Shown in pieces: positions 1 to 9,162 of a DNA stretch of 62,738 bases (its first letter is position 1; the number at the start of each line of letters is the position of its first letter). The stretch spans positions 1 through 62,738 of the forward strand of contig CANDBT010000028.1 in NCBI GenBank assembly GCA_947383005.1, given 5' to 3'. A program made the translations under genes and the position numbers. The notes below the pieces were generated by a model. The model had not been told where the DNA came from and made no database searches. It worked only from the letters and a program-made list of their open reading frames with translations. The stretch comes from an uncultured bacterium. GTDB lineage: Bacteria; Bacillota; Clostridia; Lachnospirales; Lachnospiraceae.

Positions 1-54
1 CCAAAGACGCGCCTTTTATCGGAAATTACTTCGCAATTTCCGATAAGTTATATT
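1..54. repeat. Covarying hairpin element copy H1 (truncated by the window edge)
   Basis: A perfect 12-bp stem (16-27 with 35-46) closes a 7-base loop, ACTTCGC. It is preceded by ACGCGCC and followed by GTTATATTA. The same layout with a different stem sequence occurs at 16703-16760. There the GC-rich part before the stem is itself a small GGCGC/GCGCC hairpin, whose left half would lie before base 1 here. It is downstream of the CvpA-like gene on the minus strand and may end that transcript, but no long U-run follows it. Confidence 0.75.
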
Positions 55-131
55 ATTGTTAAATCAAATAAGGTTACCAAGAGCAATAGACTTTTTGCCC
101 CTATGATACACGAGATACAAGAATTGTCACA

Positions 132-851
132 TTAAACCAGACTGCGAAGAATACTTACCACTATTTTATCAATCAAATTATTTTGATAAAGATAAGAAAG
201 CCAAAAACTACTTTGTATCTGCTGAAAAACTGCTGCCGCCCAAGAGGTGCTCGAACAAAGATTTACCAATATGCAGCCACCCCAAAGCCACAAAAGCCCC
301 TGCACACCACCCAATACTGCACCAGCAATATGGTTAAACCCAGATATAAGCGGCAGGCGCGCGATTAAATTCAGCCATCGCACCAACAGCCGAAGCAGCC
401 AATGTATTACCGTAAACAAAATCACCGATGCTACCAGATTCAATACAATACCTGCCAAATAAGTCCCCATATAATCAAAAAACGTATCTACGCCTAAAAG
501 ACGATAAATCTCTGTATTATTATTTTCGAGTAATAGGTCTTTTATCTGGAAAGGTATCTTTAACTGCTCGATCATCATCCTTTGTTGGGCAGGAAGCTGC
601 ACACCTGCCAGTTGTTCTTCCAATCCTATTGTATTCATTATCATTTTTGTCATATTTTGCTGGAGCTCTGTATTTTTCATCAAAAATGATGTCAGATACG
701 GAGTTGCCAAACGAACACAGGCAATATTCACGACTAATGATAACAATGCGACCCCAATTCGAATAAACCCACGGTAATGGCCATACAACATCATTGCCAG
801 CAAAAATATTCCTGCTGCCAATGAAAGCCAATGCTTCATAATTATTTCCAT
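132..851 (-). CDS. CvpA family membrane protein
   Basis: The 239-residue hydrophobic protein opens with a membrane segment, then a short basic stretch with GHYRGFIR and a second membrane segment. That arrangement is typical of the CvpA/colicin V production family. Two further hydrophobic segments lie near residues 115-150 and 165-195. CvpA homologues are inner-membrane proteins linked to envelope stress and bacteriocin export; the exact role in Clostridia is unknown. The start was set at the ATG with AGAGG six bases upstream; a TTG further out lacks a ribosome site. It lies 48 bp after the Cof-type phosphatase gene on the same strand, so it probably belongs to the same transcript. Confidence 0.7.
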   Translation of the reverse strand: MEIIMKHWLSLAAGIFLLAMMLYGHYRGFIRIGVALLSLVVNIACVRLATPYLTSFLMKNTELQQNMTKMIMNTIGLEEQLAGVQLPAQQRMMIEQLKIPFQIKDLLLENNNTEIYRLLGVDTFFDYMGTYLAGIVLNLVASVILFTVIHWLLRLLVRWLNLIARLPLISGFNHIAGAVLGGVQGLLWLWGGCILVNLCSSTSWAAAVFQQIQSSFWLSYLYQNNLIDKIVVSILRSLV

Positions 852-899
852 AAATAGCCTCTGATCATTATGCTCCCGTTCTTTGAACAATTACTTATT

Positions 900-1733
900 T
901 CATACTTCAATCCCCATCAGTTTTTCAATAGCAGCAGCTACCCCGTCTTCGTCATTGGTTCTCGTCACATAATCTGCCTTGATTTTAAGATCCTCTATAG
1001 CATTTCCCATCGCAACACCGATTCCTGCTTTTTGTATCAGAGTAAAATCATTCTCACCATCACCAAATCCCATAGTTTGTTCGTAATCTATGCCTAAAAA
1101 TGATGCCAAACGGCATAAAGCATCACCTTTTGTAGCGCCTGGACCATTAATTTCCAAATTGTCGGGAAAAGATGAACTGACAACTATATCATCTCTGAGC
1201 GCAAGTGCCTCCCTGGCTCTCTGCCGTTCTGATAAATCTTTAAAAAAATAATTTATCTTATCGACCGGCTTTTTTTGCCGTCTCACTTCTTCTTTGACAT
1301 CTGCCACAGCAATCCGGGTATCACGAATCATTTGCTGTAGCTGAGGTGACAAACCATAATCATCCATATGATTCATAAAATAAAACTCACCAATTCCTTG
1401 GCCACCTACATAAGCATCATACATTGTCTGGAAATTCCTGGCTAATTCCAAAATTTCCAACGCATTTTCCCAATGAATTTTCCGTTCATCCAACACCCGA
1501 TGTTTCACGACATCTTCTACTACTGCCCCGTTTACCGTAATCGCATAACGAATTCCAGGGAAAAGCCGGATAAAATTCGGCACACCTTTCCATATCCTGC
1601 CTGTGCAAGGCACCACATATATCCCTCTTTGAATACAAGCCGCCAATGCCTTTCTGTTTCGCTCCGACAAATGTTTTTCACTGTCTAAAAGCGTTCCATC
1701 CAGATCCAGCGCTACTAATCGTATATTCTTCAT
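900..1733 (-). CDS. Cof-type HAD-superfamily phosphatase
   Basis: The 277-residue protein has the HAD motifs in order: DLDGT near residue 10 (nucleophile and acid/base aspartates), a conserved CTGR, a lysine in the middle region, and GDGENDF near residue 224 for magnesium binding. The large cap between motifs and the closing GVAMGNA place it in the Cof/IIB subfamily, which dephosphorylates sugar phosphates and flavin or pyridoxal precursors. The substrate cannot be told from sequence. Its ATG overlaps the stop of the upstream TPR gene by one base (TGATG), which indicates translational coupling. Confidence 0.85.
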   Translation of the reverse strand: MKNIRLVALDLDGTLLDSEKHLSERNRKALAACIQRGIYVVPCTGRIWKGVPNFIRLFPGIRYAITVNGAVVEDVVKHRVLDERKIHWENALEILELARNFQTMYDAYVGGQGIGEFYFMNHMDDYGLSPQLQQMIRDTRIAVADVKEEVRRQKKPVDKINYFFKDLSERQRAREALALRDDIVVSSSFPDNLEINGPGATKGDALCRLASFLGIDYEQTMGFGDGENDFTLIQKAGIGVAMGNAIEDLKIKADYVTRTNDEDGVAAAIEKLMGIEV

Positions 1734-3820
1734 CAGATAAAATGCTCTTCTTTCAATATTAGTAAACCGTCTTTGTTGTATTTCGAAGAAAAAATTCCTT
1801 TAATCGCTTTTCCAAGAGATGGTTTTTCCGCCCGGTCTGCCGCTTCTTCAATCAAAGCTTCTGCATTAGCCCGGGTAAGACGAATTCCGTCTTCTTCCAT
1901 AATTTCAATCCGTTCGTACATAGCCAACATGCTTTTACCAGTAATACTGCAGTCAATGCTGGAAGCGTATTCACAAGCATATTGAGCAAATTCATCAATA
2001 TCCATTTCTTCTTCTGAATCTCCCTCATCCGGCTGCAAATCCAGATACATTCCGTCTCCGTCCGGAGCCCGCATTGCCGTATCCCGGACAGGCACTACAC
2101 GACGTACGGGACGGTCATCGAATTCCTGCTCTTTGCTCCCGGAGTCCTGCGGCCCTTCTCCGGAATCAGACTCTTCGTTGTTTAAATAGGCATTGTTTTG
2201 CGGATATTCGCCATAATCCGTATAACCATTCTCCTCCCCATAAGTCGCACCCGATAAATATGCGCCTATAGTATCTTCCGGATATTCCTCTTCTGTCTGA
2301 TAAGACCTACCAGACTCCGGAGATGCTGCTGATGCCTGGGAAGCTTCATCCTCATCCATATACTCTCTCTCATCAATATAAATAAACCATTCTGACAGAG
2401 ACGGATTCTTTTGCAATAGCATTTCCATCTGTTTAGGATTGTCAATCAATATAATCCGCATTCCCGTCTTATCCTGACTGATAAGCTGTTGCAATTCTTT
2501 AATCGTGACAGAGGTCATATCACCGGCCTCTTCTATCATCAAATCTTTTCCCGCCAATTTTCTTTTATTTGCCTGTATACCCCGTCGGTTCAACTTTGAA
2601 CCGGTAATTTTAGCTACCGGATTCTTTACTCCTGTTTCCTGACGAATACGTTTTAACAACTGAACAGCGACATCCAAACCTTTTTCTGGATTTCTGGCTT
2701 CAATCATCAAATGATATGCGGGTGCCTGAGATTCCGGGGCGTCTTCTTTCTCTGCCATCGGTTTGATTTCTGCAGACGGTTCTGATTTTACCCTCGATTT
2801 TGACATCGGCTCCTTTTCTTCAACCGGCTCAGACTCGGACATTCGCTCTTCAAGACGGCTTTTCTGTGCAGAATCATCTTCCAATGAAGGAGATGCCGAT
2901 TTCATTCCGTAATTCTCTGGATTGACAGGTCTGGATCGACGGATATCGCCCAATATCCGCGTTTTTCCCAATTCATCCTCTTCCCCTACAGGCGGCTCCA
3001 TCTTCATTCGAGACAATTCTTTAGCTAAATGTTCTTCTGTCTCTGCCTGCTTTACCTCAGCTTCCAATATTTCTTCTTCATAAGTCGCCGCCGATTCCTC
3101 TAAAGCTTCCTTTTGAAAATCTGTCGGACTGTCCCCTTCCTGATCTTGGGCATACTCTTCTTCATCCCCTTCATAGGAATGAGCGGAGGCACGCAGATTA
3201 GCTTCATACTTTTCCCGATTTTCTACCAAATCCATCTGATATTTATTCAAAGGTGCGTACTGAACCTTTAAATCCATGGCTTTATCTACATATTTGCCAA
3301 GCCCAAACATCAGCATGAGTTTATCACATGTGCTGATGCAACGATCCATATCACCTGCTTTTTGATACAGCACCGCCAACTCATACATCCATTTTTCGTC
3401 TAATTCATCTGCCAAATAACTTTCCAGAGAATGAATTCTCTGCTCTAAAGGCGCACCCTTCTGCCTCAATACCATATAACGGAGCAAATGCTGGCGCGGA
3501 TCATCTCCTGCCGCCTCACAAAACTCCCGATAATATGCTTCCGCATCTTCTCCATTTCCCTCTTTCAGCGCTAATTCTGTCAATTTATAAAGAAGACGCT
3601 TTCCAATGGGAGCACGCTCAAAAGCCATTAACAATATTTCTTTTGCCGTCCGGTAATCCCTGTTTTTTTCATACACTTGAGAAACCATGGAAAGCAAATT
3701 GGCATTATGCACCCTTTTCCAGTCTATTGCATCTGTAATCTTTTTGGCTGTTTCAAAATCTTCTCGATTTACCAATTTCCGAATCTGTTCAACTTTTATG
3801 TTGAATTCGTATTTATCCAT
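1733..3820 (-). CDS. Large TPR-repeat protein with acidic linker, function unknown
   Basis: This 695-residue protein has helical TPR-like repeats in about residues 1-200, a long acidic and low-complexity linker (about 210-365), a compact alpha/beta region (about 370-485) that resembles part of an AAA-type fold but has no Walker A motif, another acidic linker, and a helical C-terminus. There is no signal peptide or membrane span, so it is probably a cytoplasmic scaffold. The start was set at the ATG with AGGAG nine bases upstream; an in-frame codon further out overlaps recR and lacks a site. It follows recR closely and is coupled to the phosphatase gene. I do not recognise a named family. Confidence 0.6.
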   Translation of the reverse strand: MDKYEFNIKVEQIRKLVNREDFETAKKITDAIDWKRVHNANLLSMVSQVYEKNRDYRTAKEILLMAFERAPIGKRLLYKLTELALKEGNGEDAEAYYREFCEAAGDDPRQHLLRYMVLRQKGAPLEQRIHSLESYLADELDEKWMYELAVLYQKAGDMDRCISTCDKLMLMFGLGKYVDKAMDLKVQYAPLNKYQMDLVENREKYEANLRASAHSYEGDEEEYAQDQEGDSPTDFQKEALEESAATYEEEILEAEVKQAETEEHLAKELSRMKMEPPVGEEDELGKTRILGDIRRSRPVNPENYGMKSASPSLEDDSAQKSRLEERMSESEPVEEKEPMSKSRVKSEPSAEIKPMAEKEDAPESQAPAYHLMIEARNPEKGLDVAVQLLKRIRQETGVKNPVAKITGSKLNRRGIQANKRKLAGKDLMIEEAGDMTSVTIKELQQLISQDKTGMRIILIDNPKQMEMLLQKNPSLSEWFIYIDEREYMDEDEASQASAASPESGRSYQTEEEYPEDTIGAYLSGATYGEENGYTDYGEYPQNNAYLNNEESDSGEGPQDSGSKEQEFDDRPVRRVVPVRDTAMRAPDGDGMYLDLQPDEGDSEEEMDIDEFAQYACEYASSIDCSITGKSMLAMYERIEIMEEDGIRLTRANAEALIEEAADRAEKPSLGKAIKGIFSSKYNKDGLLILKEEHFI

Positions 3821-3854
3821 CCTTACGCGCTCCTTTTGTCTGTCGTAACTCTGC

Positions 3855-4451
3855 TTATAGCTCGACACGCCCTTCCAACGCTCTTAACAAGGTTACTTCA
3901 TCTATATATTCCAGATCGCCGCCCACTGGTACGCCGCTGGCAATCCGGCTGACCCGGATTCCGGTCGGCTTAACCAATTTACTGATATACATGGCTGTTG
4001 TCTCCCCTTCCAAACTGGAATTGGTTGCAATAATTACTTCCTGTATATCTCCCTGCAGGCGCTGCATCAGCTCTTTCAATTTAATATCGGCCGGACCAAT
4101 CCCAAGCATAGGAGAAATTGCCCCATGCAATACATGATAGACCCCTTCATATTTGCCGGTTCTTTCATATGCAGCTAAATCCCTGGTATTTTCCACCACC
4201 ATAATCGTTTTATGATCCCGTTTTTGACTACTGCAAATCGGACACAGTTCCTGATCCGTCAGCGTAAAACATTCTTTACAATAGCGAATTTCTGCCTTGG
4301 CCTGGAGAATCGCTCCTGCCAGGCCTTCCACCTGCTCCTTCGGCATATTAATAATATGGAATGCCAGACGTTGTGCAGACTTACTTCCTACCCCTGGCAA
4401 TCTCGATAATTCCTCAATTAGTTTTGTTATTTGACTGCTATAATAATTCAT
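3855..4451 (-). CDS. recR: Recombination mediator RecR
   Basis: The 198-residue protein matches the usual RecR length. It has an N-terminal helix-hairpin-helix ([14 protein letters not shown]), a four-cysteine zinc site (YCKEC, then CPIC), a Toprim domain beginning MVVENTRDL, and the C-terminal [14 protein letters not shown] signature. RecR works with RecF and RecO to load RecA at gapped DNA. The start was chosen from family length; it lies one base after the ybaB stop, so translation is probably coupled. The order dnaX-ybaB-recR is conserved widely. Confidence 0.95.
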   Translation of the reverse strand: MNYYSSQITKLIEELSRLPGVGSKSAQRLAFHIINMPKEQVEGLAGAILQAKAEIRYCKECFTLTDQELCPICSSQKRDHKTIMVVENTRDLAAYERTGKYEGVYHVLHGAISPMLGIGPADIKLKELMQRLQGDIQEVIIATNSSLEGETTAMYISKLVKPTGIRVSRIASGVPVGGDLEYIDEVTLLRALEGRVEL

Positions 4452-4452
4452 T

Positions 4453-4797
4453 TTAGAATGGGAAACCTCCGCCCAAACCACCGGTCAGCTTTGCTATTGC
4501 TGTTGCCGAATCCTCTTCCATAGCCCGCAATGCTTCATTAGTGGCAGCTACAATCAAATCCTGCAACATTTCTATATCGTCCGGATCTACTACTTCTTCT
4601 GACAAATTTACAGAAAGAATCTCTTTCTTTCCGGATACGGTCACTGAGACTGCACCGCCGCCAGCAGAGGCGGTGTATTGCTTTTCTTCCAATTCTTTTG
4701 TTGTCTCTTCCATTTGCCGCTGCATTCTCTGGGCTTGTTTTCTCAAATTGTTCATATTTCCTGGCATTCCGCCAGCAAATCCGCCACGCTTTGCCAT
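4453..4797 (-). CDS. YbaB/EbfC family nucleoid-associated protein
   Basis: The 114-residue protein has a glycine- and methionine-rich N-terminus, a central amphipathic helix ([15 protein letters not shown]), the beta strand region around [10 protein letters not shown] and the acidic helix [15 protein letters not shown]. All are typical of YbaB, a small dimeric DNA-binding protein. It sits between dnaX and recR as in most bacteria, 28 bp after dnaX, with GGAGGACAGG before the ATG. Confidence 0.93.
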   Translation of the reverse strand: MAKRGGFAGGMPGNMNNLRKQAQRMQRQMEETTKELEEKQYTASAGGGAVSVTVSGKKEILSVNLSEEVVDPDDIEMLQDLIVAATNEALRAMEEDSATAIAKLTGGLGGGFPF

Positions 4798-4825
4798 AAT
4801 CCTGTCCTCCTGTTCACCGGCCGTC

Positions 4826-6430
4826 TCAATCTTCTATGGTAATATCCATATGAATGGCCTTCAATTCTTCATCACTGACATACAAGGTGTTCATCCTCTC
4901 TCCCGAATTCTTTAAGCGGACTTTAAAATAGATTTCTTTTCCGTAATGCTCTTTTACATAAGCATCCAACGCACCCAACACTGTTGCCCTGTTGCCAATG
5001 TCAAAATTGCTTTGGCTGGAAAATACTATACACAAACAGCCATCGCCGCCAGGTTCTAATATCGTCTCCCTAAAAGCCGGGCGAATCGCTTCCCCAAGCT
5101 CTTTGACTATTTTCCCCCAATCCTGGCGAATCAGGTTTAAATCTTCCAATTGAGCTTTAGGAATTGCCACCGTATTAACGGTTTCATCCAAAGGCGCCTG
5201 ATCGATAACGTTTTCTGATTCTTTTGCCTGTATCAAAGCAATCTGCCCCAAGGCAACTGTATCAGGCAGATTTCCCATATTATCCAAACGTTCTTCCAAC
5301 TCCTCCAATCGCTGGATTAAAGAATCCAGGCTGCATTCCATCTGAGGTTTTGTCAACCTGATCAAAGCCACTTCAACCAATACCCGTTTCTGATTCCCGT
5401 ATCGCAAATTACCGGACAAATCAGAAAAAACACGAATAAATCTCATCAGGGTTTCCCCATCAACCAATTTTGTCTCTTCCCGAAGCTGTGACAAATTGTC
5501 TTCCGACATATCCAACATATTCTCCGCGTCATCTGCCGTTTTAAGCAACAGCAGATTTCTCAGATACCAAATGAAATCCGTAACAAACTGACCAAGCTCT
5601 TTGCCCTGGAATATTAATTCTTCCAATTTTCTGATACATTCCGCCGTATTCTTGTTAAGAATGGCACGAAGCATCTCGCTAAATACTGTCAAATCAGCAG
5701 CGCCCAAAATATCTAATACATGCTCATAAGTCAAACAGTCGCCATAATGAAAGGCCACACATTGATCAAGAAGGCTTAAAGCATCCCGCATAGAACCGTC
5801 TGCTGCCCTGGCAATATACGCCAGCGCCTTATCTTCTACAGGAATCTCCTCCGCCTTTGTCAGCTCTTTCAGCCTTCCTACCAGTGTATCCAAAGAAATC
5901 CTTTTGAAATCATATCTCTGACACCTGGATAGCACCGTAACCGGAATTTTGTGTGCCTCTGTAGTCGCCAATATAAAAATCACATAGGAAGGCGGTTCCT
6001 CCAGGGTCTTCAACAATGCATTAAAAGCACCTGTGGAAAGCATATGCGCCTCATCGATTATATACACCCGGTATTTGCCTTCTGTAGGCGGATACTGTAC
6101 CTGATCACGAATTTCCCGGATATTTTCCACGCTATTATTGGAAGCTGCGTCTATTTCCATCACATTCATGGAACTGCCGGAGGCAATCCCTTTGCAAAGT
6201 TCACACTCGTTGCAGGGACTGCCATTTACCGGATGTTCACAATTGACTGCTCTGGCAAATATTTTAGCAATGCTGGTTTTTCCTGTTCCCCTGGTTCCGC
6301 AAAACAGATAAGCATGACCTATACGGCTGGCAGTAATTTGATTCTTTAATGTTTGTACAATGTGATCCTGGCCTCTTACCTGCTGGAATGAAACCGGACG
6401 CCATTTACGATACAATGCGGTATACGACAT
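4826..6430 (-). CDS. dnaX: DNA polymerase III subunit gamma/tau
   Basis: The 534-residue clamp-loader ATPase has the Walker A GTRGTGKTS near residue 45, a zinc-binding cysteine cluster (about residues 63-79), Walker B with IIDEAHML, and sensor 1 region ATTEAHKIP. The C-terminal half is a tau-type extension. No obvious slippery A-run for producing a short gamma form was seen. The start is the ATG of MSYTALYRKWRP with GGAGAG eight bases upstream; a TTG five codons earlier overlaps that site and was rejected. It heads the dnaX-ybaB-recR-TPR-phosphatase run. Confidence 0.96.
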   Translation of the reverse strand: MSYTALYRKWRPVSFQQVRGQDHIVQTLKNQITASRIGHAYLFCGTRGTGKTSIAKIFARAVNCEHPVNGSPCNECELCKGIASGSSMNVMEIDAASNNSVENIREIRDQVQYPPTEGKYRVYIIDEAHMLSTGAFNALLKTLEEPPSYVIFILATTEAHKIPVTVLSRCQRYDFKRISLDTLVGRLKELTKAEEIPVEDKALAYIARAADGSMRDALSLLDQCVAFHYGDCLTYEHVLDILGAADLTVFSEMLRAILNKNTAECIRKLEELIFQGKELGQFVTDFIWYLRNLLLLKTADDAENMLDMSEDNLSQLREETKLVDGETLMRFIRVFSDLSGNLRYGNQKRVLVEVALIRLTKPQMECSLDSLIQRLEELEERLDNMGNLPDTVALGQIALIQAKESENVIDQAPLDETVNTVAIPKAQLEDLNLIRQDWGKIVKELGEAIRPAFRETILEPGGDGCLCIVFSSQSNFDIGNRATVLGALDAYVKEHYGKEIYFKVRLKNSGERMNTLYVSDEELKAIHMDITIED

Positions 6431-6473
6431 ATTCCTGCTCTCCAATCACCGCCACACTGCGAATTCATACCCT

Positions 6474-7550
6474 TTACTCATCCCCAAAGCTAATTCCGAT
6501 CATTTTCGCTTGCCGGATAATCGAACTGTTCGGATCCACCATTTTCAGCTTTCCGGCCACTTCGCGCAGGGGCACTGATGTAATCTCATTATTCTTTACT
6601 GCTACCATATAACCAAACTTTTTCGCTTTAATCAAATTAGCAGCCTCTGCACCCAAACATGTGGAAAGCACCCTGTCATAAGGACATGGTTCGCCGCCCC
6701 GCTGGGTGTGCCCCGGAACAGTAACACGAACTTCCTGTCCGGTTTTCTCGGTAATCATCGCCCCGATCTCATAAGCCACCGAAGGATAAATCATCCCGCT
6801 CTTTTTCTTTTCTTTTAATTCTTTCTTGCTCAATGAAGCATCCTCTTTAGAAATAGCACCTTCCGCCACAGCCAGAATGGAGAAACGGGAACCTCTCTTG
6901 GTTCGTTCTTTTATAGCCTTTACTACAATATCCATATCATATGGTATTTCCGGAAGCAAAATAATATCTGCACCTCCTGCCATTCCTGCATGCAGCGTCA
7001 ACCATCCCACTTTATGCCCCATAACTTCCACAATAAACACACGTCCATGAGAAGCTGCCGTTGTATGAATACAGTCAATCGCATTAGTTGCCACGTTCAC
7101 TGCGCTCTGGAACCCAAAAGTCATATCCGTTCCCCACAAATCATTATCAATAGTCTTCGGCAGCGATACAATATTCAGTCCTTCTTCCTGAAGCAAATTC
7201 GCCGTTTTCTGACTGCCGTTTCCACCAAGAACCACCAGGCAATCCAAACGAAGTTTTCTGTAAGTATGTTTCATTGATTCCACTTTATCCAGACCGTAAT
7301 CATCTGGAACCCGCATCAGTTTAAACGGTTGCCGCGATGTGCCAAGGAGCGTTCCGCCCCTGGTCAAAATACCGGAAAAATCAGAAGATTTCATTACCCG
7401 GTAATCTGCGTAAATCAATCCCCTGTATCCATCTTCAAATCCGATAATCTCCACATCATCAAATAATTTGTAAAGTGATTTTGCCACGCCACGCATGGTT
7501 GCATTTAATGCCTGACAGTCGCCGCCGCTGGTCAGCATTCCTACTCTCAT
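6474..7550 (-). CDS. 6-phosphofructokinase, mixed-type (group III-like)
   Basis: The 358-residue protein has the PFK order: TSGGDCQ at the N-terminus, VLGGNGSQ in the nucleotide/Mg site, PKTIDNDL around the catalytic aspartate, VMGHKVGWL and GHTQRGGEP. It would phosphorylate fructose 6-phosphate in glycolysis. Relative to E. coli PfkA, the residue after the GG(D) is glycine (ATP-type) while PKTIDND carries lysine (PPi-type). That combination is known in ATP-using PFKs of actinomycetes. The Mg-contacting aspartate of GGDGS is asparagine here. The start has AGGAG seven bases before ATG. Its own promoter is at 7608-7636. Confidence 0.9.
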   Translation of the reverse strand: MRVGMLTSGGDCQALNATMRGVAKSLYKLFDDVEIIGFEDGYRGLIYADYRVMKSSDFSGILTRGGTLLGTSRQPFKLMRVPDDYGLDKVESMKHTYRKLRLDCLVVLGGNGSQKTANLLQEEGLNIVSLPKTIDNDLWGTDMTFGFQSAVNVATNAIDCIHTTAASHGRVFIVEVMGHKVGWLTLHAGMAGGADIILLPEIPYDMDIVVKAIKERTKRGSRFSILAVAEGAISKEDASLSKKELKEKKKSGMIYPSVAYEIGAMITEKTGQEVRVTVPGHTQRGGEPCPYDRVLSTCLGAEAANLIKAKKFGYMVAVKNNEITSVPLREVAGKLKMVDPNSSIIRQAKMIGISFGDE

Positions 7551-7607
7551 AACTGGCTCTCCTTTTCCTTTGATAGATTTACGGGCTATAACATCGTCCA
7601 TCTTGTT

Positions 7608-7636
7608 ATTATAATATAAGATGAAAACAGGGGCAA
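7608..7636 (-). promoter_or_regulatory. Promoter of the phosphofructokinase gene
   Basis: Read on the minus strand, TTGCCC (7631-7636) is followed after 17 bases by a perfect TATAAT (7608-7613). The expected start of transcription is about 50 bases before the pfk ATG. Confidence 0.65.
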
Positions 7637-7674
7637 GGGAAATTTGCCATTATTCTGTAGCAGGATTATAAAAG

Positions 7675-7867
7675 ATTACTGTTCACCCCATGGCTAATCA
7701 TTCCGCTGATAAGCCATGGGCAGATATCATTACGGGAGTAAAGCATATGCCCCCGTCTACACTCCGTTCCGGTCGGTTCTAAACAAGCGCCACTGGCGCT
7801 TAGAACCCGAAGGCAATTTAATATGGGCATATGCGGTTACGTTCACAGGGTACCTGTGAACAGTAAC
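7675..7867. mobile_element. MITE-like foldback element R1 with 8-bp target duplication
   Basis: The 193-bp element ends in ATTACTGTTCAC and GTGAACAGTAAC and is flanked on both sides by TATAAAAG (7667-7674 and 7868-7875), a perfect 8-bp direct repeat that reads as a target-site duplication. Inside are a CCCATGGCT/AGCCATGGG hairpin (7687-7720), a 10-bp stem GCATATGCCC/GGGCATATGC enclosing a GGTTCT/AGAACC stem and an AAGCGCC-ACT-GGCGCTT hairpin, and a terminal GTTCACAGG-GTA-CCTGTGAAC hairpin. There is no ORF. It lies between pfk and the SRP RNA gene. The stretch 7876-8092 holds more short hairpins (for example TCCTGC-TTC-GCAGGA near 7950 and a GTATCC/GGATAC stem near 8028-8061) but no gene. Confidence 0.75.
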
Positions 7868-8092
7868 TATAAAAGTATTTCTATTCATGAGCTAATACAG
7901 TTTGTCACATTCACAAGACATTCACAACCATAAGGGGACAAAGAATCCTGCTTCGCAGGACTCTCCGCCGCAGGCATTGGCTCACTTAGCGAATGCAATG
8001 AGCTTAGTGACTATGAAATAAAAAAGTATCCTGATAGGGCATAGCTACGCACTACGGATACTCCTGGTATAAATCTGTATTTTATCTTTATA

Positions 8093-8359
8093 AAAATCCG
8101 TGCATCCCGCTTTGAATATGGCTCACAGGCGTTACCCTGGTGGCTGGCTCAGTCCAGGCTGCCTTGCGGCACCCGGAGTATCTTACTTAGTGCTGCTGCA
8201 TTCCTGCCCTGACACGGTTCATAAGGCTCCGTCGCGCAAGACCCAAACGTCAACGCTACCCGCCAAAGACAGCCCTGCAAGACCACACCCGAGGCGGGAT
8301 ATCACCCCTGCTAGAGCGGATTGCAGGTACAGGACACCGCTATCTTCCCGGCTGCACGG
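8093..8359 (-). ncRNA. ffs: Signal recognition particle RNA, long Firmicute type with Alu domain
   Basis: On the minus strand the 5' region carries the Alu-domain sequence CCGGGAAGATAGCGGTG and CCTGTACCTGCAATCCGC. The S-domain core has GTGTCAGGGCAGGAATGCAG followed by CAGCACTAAG, the helix 8 hairpin with the GGAA-type tetraloop that binds Ffh. The 5' CCGTGCA pairs with TGCACGG at the 3' end, followed by a U-rich tail, giving about 265 nt, the normal length for the long bacterial form. A TTGACA promoter lies upstream and implies a short 5' leader that is trimmed. The position near dnaX and tadA is the usual one in Firmicutes. Confidence 0.95.
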
Positions 8360-8396
8360 AAAATTTTTGACAAATCCTTGCGGAAAATTCGTGATA

Positions 8397-8425
8397 AGTA
8401 TACCCTAATGAAGAAGTTTTGTCAA
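8397..8425 (-). promoter_or_regulatory. Promoter of the SRP RNA gene
   Basis: On the minus strand a perfect TTGACA (8420-8425) is followed after exactly 17 bases by TATACT (8397-8402). Transcription would start about 30 bases before the mature RNA 5' end. Confidence 0.85.
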
Positions 8426-8622
8426 GCTTATGAAAATCTTGAATTATTTTTTTCAATTTAGTTATACTTGATGATATTGAAGTCGAACGGTATTTGGCCC
8501 CCTTGGGAGCATGAATTGCTCCGCGTTTCATTCTTTCGCAATTCTAAGATACCTTGAATCCGCTCATTTTTTTAATCAAAAATGACTGCTTTTTGATTTT
8601 TCTGTTTTTGGGAGGATAGCCT

Positions 8623-9162
8623 ATGTTTCTCTGGTTTATGACCTATATGATTATTCCCGCTTACACTTTTTGGTTCGTACAAGGGAGCAACTGGTTCACC
8701 ACGAATTTTTCCGTTATCGGAAACATCATAGGACGCGAAGAAGAATTTGTTTTATGGGGATTAATTGTCGGTCTTTATTTTTTCTGGTGCTTATGGCAGA
8801 TTATTGCCCGCATGCCTGACCCGCCTGCCGGTACATGGCTGCTTCCTCTGTCTATACTGCTCCTTTCTTGCGCTGTCATCACTCCCTATTTACCAGAACA
8901 ATTTCCTTTGAAATCCTTTCTCCATATTGTTTTCGCTTTTCTGGCGGCCTCCTCCCTGGTAGTGTGTCTGTTTTTAATCATCGGAAAATTATATAAACAC
9001 AATGAAAAAAAATACCGGCCATACCTGATTGGATTAATCGCCATTACCTTGTTTTCTGCCTTTTTGTTATGGACCATAGGCATTATCAGCAGCATACTGG
9101 AAATATTTTTTACCATTGCCTTGGTAATGATTGTCAGGAGGCTGTATCTGGCTGTCCCGTAG
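8623..9162 (+). CDS. Six-span integral membrane protein, DUF998-like
   Basis: The 179-residue protein is almost entirely hydrophobic, with about six membrane segments. The first loop contains a tryptophan-rich stretch (QGSNWFTTNFSVIGN) like that of DUF998 proteins, whose function is unknown. GGGAGG sits eight bases before the ATG. Its 3' end overlaps the 3' end of convergent tadA by 29 bp, with no terminator between them. Confidence 0.55.
   Translation: MFLWFMTYMIIPAYTFWFVQGSNWFTTNFSVIGNIIGREEEFVLWGLIVGLYFFWCLWQIIARMPDPPAGTWLLPLSILLLSCAVITPYLPEQFPLKSFLHIVFAFLAASSLVVCLFLIIGKLYKHNEKKYRPYLIGLIAITLFSAFLLWTIGIISSILEIFFTIALVMIVRRLYLAVP

Noticed and set aside
4826-6430. Programmed frameshift in dnaX
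   Set aside because: No A AAA AAG-type run with a stem was seen in the reading frame.
8100-8531. Open frames of 102 and 63 codons around 8100-8530
   Set aside because: They lie on the SRP RNA gene and its promoter region.
9134-9162. Frameshift causing the tadA/membrane-gene overlap
   Set aside because: Both frames keep normal motifs to their ends, so a simple convergent overlap is enough.
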